Assembly (NCBI GenBank): GCA_963930775.1
Contig: OZ005703.1
Coordinates: 7,130,001 to 7,194,000 of the forward strand
Reading direction: 5' to 3'
Source of the DNA: Cliona cf. orientalis
Taxonomy: Eukaryota > Porifera > Demospongiae > Clionaida > Clionaidae
Length of the DNA: 64,000 nt
Below the pieces are notes generated by a model. That model did no database searches, had not been told where the DNA came from, and saw only the letters and a program-made list of their open reading frames with translations. Position numbers and translations under genes: made by a program. Of the stretch, positions 48,472 to 57,777 are shown one piece after another; position 1 is the first letter of the stretch, and each line of letters begins with the position of its first letter.

Positions 48472-51400
48472 AGTGACATGTGGTCCCAGCTTGCTACATG
48501 TATGCATAATTTAAAGATGGAGGATACCGTATAGCGGGAAATTTTCATGGGGTCCAATTTTCACGGAAGGCCTAGCTGTCTTCAAAGTTTTCGCGGTTTA
48601 ATTTTCGCGGACGCACGCACTCATGCCCACTAGACACTGTATAGTCATGCTTATTATTTCACGAGTCCAATTTTCGTGGACAGTAGCTTATCCGTAAAAA
48701 CCGTGAAAATTGGGACCCCACGAAAATTTCCTGCTATATTATGTTACATGGACCCTGTTGTATGCTATATACATATCCTCAAGTGCACCATTCTTTAAAA
48801 AAAACAAACTATCAATAGTATAATTATGGGGAACAGTTCCACTGTTTACACATGTAGCATGAGCGTGCTATGCTCATGGCAATAAATCTGCCTGGGAGCA
48901 CAGTGCTCTACTCCAGCTGGTCCAAGGCGGTGTCCCCGTTTCTTTTGTACGGAAACATTTTTGTGGTTGGGATCACACACAGACAGGTTCTTGCACACAG
49001 GAAGCACCGTTTGTATCCTCTACGAGGGACTCCACCACAAAATTGAAAAGTAATTATTGAAGTTGAAGGTCGATGTGAAAGTATTTGATACCCAATGGGT
49101 TATTTTTTTTGTAACGATCTTATACTATAACCCTAATAAAATAGAAATTCTATTAATATCTAATGACATCATACTGAAGGAATTTGGCTAAAATTATCCA
49201 GAGAAATCCCTCAGGAATTGCTACTCCGAATCGTTTGTCAGAAACACGACTAGAGAGTTTCAGTCACGAAATTCTTACAACTCCTAAGGCTAGACATATT
49301 ATGTAAACTGTAGTTTTATCGTGAATATTAATTTTAATATCATTGAGCAAACCATTGCTCTGCTAGATGCACACAGCTATGAACAGCATGATATGACACC
49401 TCCATAAGGAGTACGATATACATATTATATAGTACCACATAATGATTATTAGGGCGATTGTTTATGAATGTGGCAAACGTAGTTATATTATTATTTGCAC
49501 ATGGCAATGAATTGGCATTCATTACAATACAATAAAGTGGGCATGAACAGCAACCGCACAAGATCGACAACGCCAGGTTCATACCGCGCATACCTGGACC
49601 GCTAACTCCTACACCCAAATATACACAATGTCATGCAAGTACATACGTACAAATGTACATGCAGGTCCATAAAATCGCTGGTACGTAGTTACTGTGAACA
49701 AGGCCATGCGGTACACTACATGGTGGAATTCAACAATAGATAAGATAGCCTCTGGCGCGAAGGCGACTGACCTTACGAGACGACAGCCGTAAAGTTAATG
49801 GATTTTGATTGGAGGAGGTGTGCTTATTTTAAAGTAAGTCTTATGCTCTATTATTTTTGTAAAATTAATGTAGCCTTGTCTCCAGACCGCTCCCCAACTG
49901 AGTTTTGTACACACCTCTAAGTGATAGCTGGGACCGTGAATGGTGGTCCAGGCCCTAGACTATAGCCATCCTTTTGGAAGAATATTATTATTATGATTTC
50001 AAGGCAATACTATATACAATATGCTGCCTATATTTACATTTGTATTCATAACAATTGCTTAATATAAGCCCCTTCCAATGCACAAAACACATACCGGCAG
50101 TTGCGTACATGTACACCCACTGTAGGTCCAGATATTACGTGAGTTTGTGTACGGCGCTGTCCCAAAATGCTAGCTGACACGTAAACATGTCAGCAGAGAG
50201 TATTTCCCACTTGTTGAGTTTGTACACAATTAGCCAGAGCACACACACACACACAGGTATATGCGTACACATCCCACCAACGAGTGGATATTAATATAGA
50301 TATACAATGTATCATAGAGTCTAGTTGGTAGACTCTATAAGTAGGGATGACACGGATATGCCATATAAATTATGTAATACATCATAATATTATACCACCA
50401 GTATAATGCAATCTGCCACAGTGGTCACCCATGGGCTAAAAGTCAGTGGCTGTAATAGATTGAGAGGTACATGTAAGGGCTCTAAAGAGGTGTGTGATGT
50501 ATCTATCAAGGATTTTTGCCACTCCAAGTTTGAACAAAGAGGAAGGAAATTCAACTATGTACCTTACACAGTGAGTGGCCATACACTACCCCAGATTCCA
50601 TACATGTATGCACATATTCCAACCGACGATGAATCGCTAGGTAGAAAATCAGCAAGCTTGTATACCAATTGATCTGCCAGAGCTTTTACAGTGTGGTCTT
50701 TTTTTAATAAAGCTGATGCCATCCTGTGTGGTGTCTAAGCAGTATACACACATATGATATTTTGCCAACGCAGGAATCCATATGAGAAGAGCCCAGCTAC
50801 TGCTGGCATCTCAACAGCTAGGCAACACCACCAAGAGACAAACTACTTTCCACTGGTTCATATCACTACTGTGGAGGTATCGCTGGCTATGGTGATGGTT
50901 TCTCCCAGACCTGAGATCTGGTAGCCTCATTCACAGTCATATAATATACTAACTTATGTAGGCCCAATACGGATGAGAGGGACTGCTTTTGTACATAGAA
51001 ATCGTAAGATTGGCCACACATGCAAAATACTGTACATGTATGCAAATGGATTACAAAACTATAGAAGAAAGTACGTAGGAAATAAAAAGTGAGTGTTTTC
51101 TAAAACTCTCAGTCTTTTCCCCGTTTAATAGCACACGTTTGGATATACCTTAGAAGCTTCATTCACATATTGCAACTGCAACATGTTGACTATATATGCA
51201 TAGCTGTTATTTTCAATATACCTTGAACATGGGATGGCGTTCGGTGTGTACAGAATTTTTGCTGATCGAGTCACATCAGTGTGTGTGCATGTGTGTACAT
51301 CTGCTCACTCCAGATGAGTAATCAATCGCAGGTGCAATGTGCACAGAAAGCAAGAACGAATGAGTATAAACATATCGATCTCTCTCTCTTCTGCTTTCTC

Positions 51401-54400
51401 TCTCCTTCCTCCCTCTCTCCCTCCCTCCCCCGCTTCTCTCTCTCTCTCTCTCTCTCTGTCTCTGTCTCTCTCTCCCCCTCTCTCTCCCCCGATTCTAAAA
51501 ATAGCTCTGCATATCTATAGCACACGCACATGAAATTGGATCCATACCAACTACATCACATCATAAACAATCCTCCAACCATACACACATACTTTAACAC
51601 ATAGCTGCTTACATTCATAGGGGTACATGTACATACCAATGACATTCTATGTGCACACAGCTAGCCCGCATTCTGCCTTATTTCATGCTTTGTTCAACCC
51701 CCCCAGCACCGGATGCTAACACCATGACAATGAAAAAAGAAGCATTCCTACTGGGCACGTTATAACCATGCATGCACGCACACAGGAAGATGAGAGAGGG
51801 AGAGAGAGGAAGGGAGGTAGGAGGAGGGGGTACCGTAAAGTGCAGGTAAGGGAGGTCAACACAAAATTTGCACACAGAAGCTGGACAAGATCATAAAATG
51901 GAAAGAATATCTGCCATTAGCGTGCACTATATCATGTTTCTGTCGTCCCGATTGACATGCCACGGACACCAGTGTAGTGCTGTGGGTACGTAGCGCTACC
52001 GGGCCAGCCGGCCGGGGGGGAAATGGTTCAGTTATGGTATCACACCCTCGACTTAATCTCAGACTATGCAAGAAATGCAGGCAGGCATGTGTGTATGTAT
52101 GTATGGATCGATGCTATAAATGACTGTACGTAGTATATGGGTAGTGGGTAAGGGAACAAAGTCTATAATAGTGAGCATTTTATATCTTACATAGTATACA
52201 TGTATTCTAGTTATTAAGGCTAGACACGTCAGGGAATGCTTGTATATTAGGTACGTGTGTACATTTAGCATAAGGGAGTTCAACTGGGATAGATTTTGTG
52301 AGAATTAATTACATCACACCCATGAAATTGTGAACAGAAATGCCGCATCCCAAGCATTACACAGATAATTGCCAAAAAATTGAACTATTACTAATAGTAG
52401 CATGCACCTGATTGGAATTATTAGTGGTTATGATCTTTCTTTTTTTTGGAGGGGGGGGGGGGTGTCACAGCTGAGTGGCACAGCCAAATCACCTACATAC
52501 CGCTCATGCCAAGCGAGCGACAAATATCAATTCACAAAACCAACTATAGCATGACAGTGTACACTGTCCGCACGCACATGCATGTGGCCCACATACACCT
52601 GTACATACATGTACATGTACATGTATACTCATATCTATGGAGATGTTACAACAATCGGAACTACGCTGTATACACATGTACAAGGATGGTGGCACTAAAA
52701 ACAAGAAGTGTTTACGATAATCTATAATGAGGATGCCTCCTTAATCGGGATAATAGGTTTGGTGTCAGTGGCGTCCTGAACATTTCCCCGTGAAATGGGG
52801 ATAACCCCTTTAATTAGGACACCATTCCGATGATGATAATGGCATCCTCAATACTGAACTTACATACATGCATGCACATAAGGCTGACTGTAGGGCTACT
52901 TGCACGCAACGCTCACATGCTCAAATATTTCCACACTTTCTATGCAAAATTAAATAGCAAGCGACAGCAAGTCACAACAGTAGAGAATTACGTTCGATAA
53001 TTAATTTACATCCATCACCGAAGACGTTTTGACTACATAGGGGCTCTCAATCTATTATGATGATGTAATGGCACGCAGTCATGAGTTGACCTAATGAATA
53101 CTCGACACAAAGGGATCATCAATGCTCCCTCACTCACACTCACAAAATCTCAGAGAGCTAGGGCATATGTCAAGGAATGGCACACCCTTTTATTACAATC
53201 ATGTACAAATGAGAGTATTTTTGCAGAGTATAAAGCATCAATCTATATACATGTACATAATATATGTATAATGCAATGGTTATAGCTGTATGTAATAGAT
53301 GTATTTAGAATACTCATTCGTGCCTTCTCTACAAAGAGGCTGATTGCTTGCATGTATAGCTAAGTACACAGTAGATATACGCATCCCTTTGAAGCAATCG
53401 AGATAGCTATGCAGTGGAGCTTTGATGAAGCACATTTCAGCTGTTCTAGCATTTGTAGCAAACAAATCTCTGTTCTTTCATTCTAGCTAGCGACGTGGAC
53501 GTAACCCGGCCACTCTCATGCAGACATGTAGCGTCTATGGGGATTAGTAAGAAGATGTACAGGTATATAGGACAGTTATGTGCTGTAGTTAGCAATTTTT
53601 TTGCAACACCAAGCAATAATTTTTGCTACGTACGCTAGGCTAGCTGGATTTCTATCTCGAATTTGATTAATACAGCACTTACGGAAAAGAGCTCTTTTGA
53701 GAGATTTAATGAACAAATGTAAGATTTGAGTAGATTTTGGCCAGCGGCCAACCCATAGGTGTATGCATATGGTGTATACACACAACAATAAATAATAATG
53801 AAGATATTGGTAAATTTGACCTCTCTCTCGATCCCCATCCCTCCCCCAAAATCTCTCTCCCTCTCTCTCCCCCTCCCCATCCCTCCCCCCCATCTCTCTT
53901 TCTCTCCCCCCTCCCTCTCTCCTTCTCTCTCCTACTCCCTCTCCTTTTCTCTCCTACTCCCTTTCCTTTTCTCTCCCATACACGCTCATACACATAATTA
54001 TGCTAAGAACTTAAAAGGTCTGCTTATAAATGCTTACACATACATGTATGCACGCTAGTAGCTAGGGTTATATAATAGTGTTGAGATGAACTCGAGGGAG
54101 GTGGCTGGGGTGCAAGCTTGTGTGGACACGTTTAGGAGCAAATCGCTACTTCAAAGAACCACGCAATTTACGGCCGATTACTATTCAACACATACCATAA
54201 CGTTCATACACATGTGCATTATGTATGTGTGTATTGGACTACTTGATATTTATGCGTGTACAAATTAAAGTGATCGAGCGAGTGTAATTCTTAAAGGACA
54301 GTCCTCCACATTCCCTTCAGCATGCCTACAAATTTTAGCCGTCAAATGAACTACCTACCTATCTATCGATCACACATGCACACACACACACACACAAACA

Positions 54401-55784
54401 AACACAGGTACGTACATTTCGTACTTACGTAAACGTAGCGATGCAGGCACACGTGTGGATCCATCGCGGTGAAATGTAGGTAATAGCCTACAGTAGCTAA
54501 CCAATAGACTGTGCATTCCGCTTTACATGTATGCGAAATACGTATATCCGATGAAAAATATTATGGGTACATGTAGGTACGCATGTACGCAGAGCACATA
54601 AATACACGTGGAGAGCGTGTGGGAATGAAATGTAGAACTAATTGGGGAATTGTTTATTTGCAAATTCACCAATAGATAACTCATTACTAATGAGCATCTA
54701 CACATACATCTATAATTATAGTGGGATATGTATCTCAATCCATCATGGGTAACTCTCGGGAGCACGATAAAAATCGTGAGATATGGAATAAAAGGGCTAG
54801 CTAGGGAGGTATGCTCACTTTCAGGGGTAGTTTTGAACACTTTAAAATCTCTACCTATATCAACAGGGCTGTACCATAGCATTATAAGACTAATAAATGA
54901 AATGCATCCTACATAGGTCTTTCTTAATAGCTCTATACCAATATTCCATTGTCGGCAATGAACACGATCACAAAAAAGCCAGATTTAATGAGAGCTGTAA
55001 CTCGATCCGATCCTATCCAACACACAATTCCCATAACCCCTTCACTTAAGCCATTAATTACACGTACCTTCTGACTCCTCCATAGCTTGCTTCAGCCGGC
55101 TAATGGCCGCCAAAAAGTTCTGGACATCCACAGTAATATCAATGATCCCCTGTCTATCCAGAGACTGAACGTCGTCCGAAAATACGCTGACCTTTGGTAC
55201 GAGAGGTAGGCTGGATGTTGGAGTGGGTGCGGTTGAAGGCGGGGCAGTCGCCGATGAAGGGGCGGAGTTACTGTCCCGACGGGGAGTCATGCTGGCCATG
55301 GACGAGGACTTGGTGACCAGCGGACTGGTTGGAGTACGAACACCATGGCTCGGAGAATCAGCACTCAGGGAGGCTTTCCGGGGAGACATCTGGAGAGTAA
55401 GAGAGAGAGAGAGACGGAGAGAAGGGAGAAAGAGAAAGAGAGAGGGGGGGAGAGAGGGAGAGAGATGAAAATATGTGTTATACTGAGAACTGTGGTTAAG
55501 TTTGAGTCTCAATCTAAACTCCATAAATATAATTTCTCTTCCCACAGAAGCTATGCTTAACACATATGTATGACATATGCTTTGTATTACAATATCCCTA
55601 AACTACACAATACCATAAAATAATACGAATGAGTGTGTGTGAGTGTGTCACTGTGTGATGGTTGAATAATGAGAGCAGTAAGGAGTGGACTGAACACACC
55701 CTAATTACATCACACCTCACTACAAACGCAATTAGGAAGAGACTGTTGTGTAAATCCAGCTGCCAAAATTGACGTAACCATGGA

Positions 55785-55872
<88 letters not shown>

Positions 55873-56968
55873 GGAGGGAGAGAGAGAGAGGAGTGAGGCA
55901 GCCCTTGTAGTGGGAGTTGCAGAGTTATGCATGCAAATGTAAACAGATTAGGGGATAATGCATAGCATCTCTATAAGGCATGTCGAGAGTGGGCGACTGC
56001 TATATAGTCCCATAGACCATATACGCCAGCTAGCCAGCTACATTGTAGCTCTCAATGTCGATAAAATGCCATATGACAGATCTCTCAAATCAAGCACTTT
56101 GTACCTATGCCTACCGCCAGTGTTCATAGTTTGTTGAATGGATGAGCTATGCAGCAAACACTCGCAGTGAAAGCTTAGCACAAAACCTTGTTTGGATGTA
56201 AGCTGAAAGTCGAGCTAAAAGGTGTTAAGATGGGAGGAGAGGGACGTTAAGTATGAAATCTGCATATTATTTGAGTCTGCTAACTGGAATCTCTCTCTCT
56301 CTCTTTCACCCTAGCTCCCACTCTGTCTCCCTCAAGTTGCAGCTATGGTGGTTTCGAGTGTGGTTGTTATTAGGGTACATCATAACCACAACTTTACTAC
56401 AGAAAAACAGCTGATTTAATAGTGTGGCCGTCCATGCCAACTACCACACATACATATATACAATTCTACGCCAATCCAGCTAGGGGCAACACTGGGAGTA
56501 CTTCAGTGCAACATTATACCCTCCACTCTTTCAATTATACTCTCATATACTATATAGATAGTAGAGGTCTTTAGAAAGATAGCCAAGCCCTCCATTCACT
56601 TGTCTATGGGCTATAAGGCGGTCGGTTACGTCTGGCACTGCGCACACACACACACACAGAGACCACTCTTCAATGCAGTTGGAAATATCACAATGACACA
56701 TCATCAGCTGGCATACCCTGACTACTGTGATAAGTACGAAATTACACATCTGCACACACATACTCTCTCTCACACAAAGTACCTGGCCATGGTGAGAGTG
56801 AGGGTGATGATACTGGTGATTGGGTGAGCCTTCAGGTGGGGAAGAAACAGAGATAGCTTTCTTTTTCCCTTTCTCCACGGCTGTCGGAGTCCCGACAGTC
56901 ACAGCCGATTTATTTTTATTCTTGCTCCTTACAAACTTCTTCATCTGCACCCTCAATACATTGGACAT
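29217..56968 (-). CDS. ARHGAP45: F-BAR / C1 / RhoGAP protein, ARHGAP29-ARHGAP45-GMIP family
   Basis: Twenty-eight exons in gene order: 56968-56783, 55389-55068, 44475-44254, 43728-43435, 41873-41812, 39740-39674, 39571-39453, 39375-39310, 39161-39081, 37539-37471, 37406-37326, 36319-36239, 36142-36083, 35992-35936, 35762-35632, 35546-35470, 35264-35043, 34755-34577, 34205-34146, 33915-33649, 33483-33427, 33345-33191, 33080-32994, 32842-32758, 32679-32608, 32522-32486, 32404-32262, 32081-29217. All junctions are GT-AG and in phase, giving 2,067 residues. An N-terminal helical part (TVDVQNFLAAISRLKQ; SVSEYLTGDSVDS) and F-BAR (about 340-600) are followed by a C1 domain (about 765-812, all eight His/Cys zinc ligands: HTFKKLRGPARCREC, CGLACHKKC) and RhoGAP (about 815-1020) with the Arg finger in GLYRISS (Arg859). 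It inactivates Rho GTPases at membranes. The roughly 950-residue tail, one exon, is Ser-rich and disordered. It probably represents the ancestor of ARHGAP29, ARHGAP45 and GMIP. Confidence 0.9.
34008..34090. mobile_element. Degenerate copy of the 55-157 MITE
   Basis: GAAATGAGGACACCTCCTTT and the following AATCAGGATACT match the interior of the element at 55-157, and the far edge (GTAGAGGGGTCCCA) resembles its right terminus. It lies in intron 19 of the RhoGAP gene. A shorter relative is at 38318-38345. Confidence 0.5.
34290..34515. repeat. Minisatellite, roughly 45-60-base unit
   Basis: Five to six imperfect copies of a unit built on TCTCTGCCGGACAATGYCTA plus GCAAAATATAAGAAAAA lie in RhoGAP intron 18, between the two exons of the C1 domain. 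Copies differ by point changes and by the length of the A-run. The units are not separated by unique spacers, so this is a tandem repeat and not a CRISPR array. Confidence 0.8.
36672..36704. repeat. (CA)n microsatellite
   Basis: Over 15 CA units in RhoGAP intron 11, followed by a second short (CA) tract at about 36719-36730. Confidence 0.9.
37540..39080. other. RhoGAP intron 9
   Basis: A 1.5-kb intron between two F-BAR exons. It starts near the acceptor with (GA)n on the plus strand (37546-37626; (CT)n in sense) and has a fragment of the pogo-like MITE family at 38318-38345. Nothing else is seen. Confidence 0.6.
39741..41811. other. RhoGAP intron 5
   Basis: A 2.1-kb intron rich in ACATGTACATG words (39958-39978) and AT-rich palindromes (TAATATTATTA types). 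No coding element is seen on either strand. Confidence 0.6.
41874..43434. other. RhoGAP intron 4
   Basis: A 1.6-kb intron. Next to the acceptor is a (GA)n-rich stretch (41881-41970), and there is a TIR element at 42186-42284. No gene is seen in the remainder. Confidence 0.6.
42186..42284. mobile_element. TACCGTA-ended MITE in RhoGAP intron 4
   Basis: A 99-bp element whose left arm CGTATGGTGGGTAATTTTCG is the exact complement of its right arm, with TAA and TAC outer ends. Its terminus is akin to those of the elements at 7262-7468 and 48525-48741. Non-coding. Confidence 0.7.
45843..45970. repeat. (CT)n / poly-C low-complexity tract
   Basis: About 50 bases of uninterrupted CT units followed by a C-run and further CT blocks. 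Its open frames in all three phases are artefacts. Confidence 0.9.
46537..46577. repeat. (TACATG)n palindromic repeat
   Basis: About six tandem copies of TACATG with one CATG insertion. The same self-complementary word occurs in short runs at 39958-39978 and 52603-52624. Confidence 0.85.
48425..48469. repeat. (CA)n microsatellite
   Basis: About 22 CA units in RhoGAP intron 2. Confidence 0.9.
48525..48741. mobile_element. TACCGTA-ended MITE in RhoGAP intron 2
   Basis: The left end TACCGTATAGCGGGAAATTT plus TCATGGGG matches the complement of the right end (TATAGCAGGAAATTTTCGTG) with few differences. The interior repeats an AATTTTCGCGG-like word several times, much like the CCAAATTTAA words of the 7262-7468 element. 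Non-coding. Confidence 0.7.
50406..50672 (+). other. Unresolved 88-residue open frame with AATAAA downstream
   Basis: An open frame of mixed composition (not low complexity) with six Cys or His-rich words such as SGCNRLRGTCKGSKEVCD and KDFCHSKFEQRGRKFN, ending near an AATAAA at 50706-50711. No family is recognised. It lies inside RhoGAP intron 2 on the opposite strand. It may be a relic of a mobile element or an exon of a nested gene; a chance frame is also possible. Confidence 0.2.
51376..51492. repeat. (CT)n low-complexity tract
   Basis: CT/CCT-rich stretch in RhoGAP intron 2, with no meaning as protein. Confidence 0.85.
52721..52826. mobile_element. Degenerate pogo-like MITE
   Basis: ATAATGAGGATGCCTCCTTA, then ATCGGGATAATAGG, and a second half AATGGGGATAACCCCTTTAA plus TTAGGACACC resemble repeated inner parts of the element at 55-157. 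The termini are not clear. Confidence 0.4.
53820..53978. repeat. CT/CCCT-rich low-complexity tract
   Basis: Irregular pyrimidine-rich stretch on the plus strand in RhoGAP intron 2. Confidence 0.85.
55390..56782. other. RhoGAP intron 1
   Basis: A 1.4-kb intron with (GA)n tracts beside the acceptor (55397-55465) and at 55790-55890. Apart from these no element is recognised. Confidence 0.6.
55790..55890. repeat. (GA)n microsatellite
   Basis: A nearly uninterrupted run of about 22 GA units followed by GGAGA variants. Confidence 0.9.
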
Positions 56969-57777
56969 CTTTTTGCTCTTCCTTTTGCTTTCTTTCTTTT
57001 ACACTTCAGTCTCTCTGTGTAAGATTTCTACTTTTCTAGTCGCATTGTCGCGCGCGCGAAGTAGAAGCGTAGTCGCCACGAGCGAATCGTCTTCTTGTCT
57101 TTCTTTCTTAGTCTCGTCTCTCAGCAGCTGTGTTGATTCTTAGTCCTTTTGGAAACAAGAAAGACGATCGACAGTGAGGATGAAAGGCTTGTCAAATAAC
57201 AAACACCCTTGAAGTGTGTAGTAAAATAATATTTCTGCGAGGGCGAGTATACACACAGACTATCTTCTCTCTCGATATTAAAATTGACACGGCACTTTGT
57301 AGTCTTAGCCGCTATGCTATGATTAAACTTACCAACTCCCCCACATAGCACACAGTCTTCGAACGCTCAAATTAATTTTCTTGATCTCTCAACTTCTCCC
57401 TTTAATAGCTAAAATAGTGCGAACAATAAAAGTACTATAGGCCTAAAGCTAGATCTACTCTGTAGTCATAGATCTCTAACTGTCACTTCACTTCTCTGAA
57501 GGTGCTTCTTTTTTACACGAGCTCTTGTGGTCAAATGAGTTGCAGGTTTGCGGATTGAAGGAGGTGAGCGATGGAATGTCTGCAATGTCAAGAATCCAAT
57601 GATTGATCGCGGAAATTTTTCTAAACTACTCGACAAAAAAAATTGCGTAATTTTGCGCAAGAGCTGACAAAATTTTACGGCCGATGACGCAACAACATGA
57701 TGAAATTTTGAGGACGAAAGTTCAGAAGTAGACCTGCAGCTTGGTGATCTGTGGTTTCTGGCGTTCAAGAAGCTATT
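56969..57777. promoter_or_regulatory. Divergent RhoGAP / SDHB promoter region
   Basis: An 809-base spacer between the two divergent start codons. The GC-rich word GTCGCGCGCGCGAAG (about 57048) lies near the RhoGAP start in otherwise AT-rich DNA. It should contain both 5' leaders; no TATA box is evident. No coding gene is seen. Confidence 0.45.

Larger units (their letters stand above)
44476..55067. other. RhoGAP intron 2 (10.6 kb), repeat-rich
   Basis: By far the largest intron of the window. It holds simple repeats, MITEs and one unresolved small frame (50406-50672), listed separately, and no convincing nested gene on either strand. TACATGTA-type palindromes are very frequent here. Confidence 0.65.
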
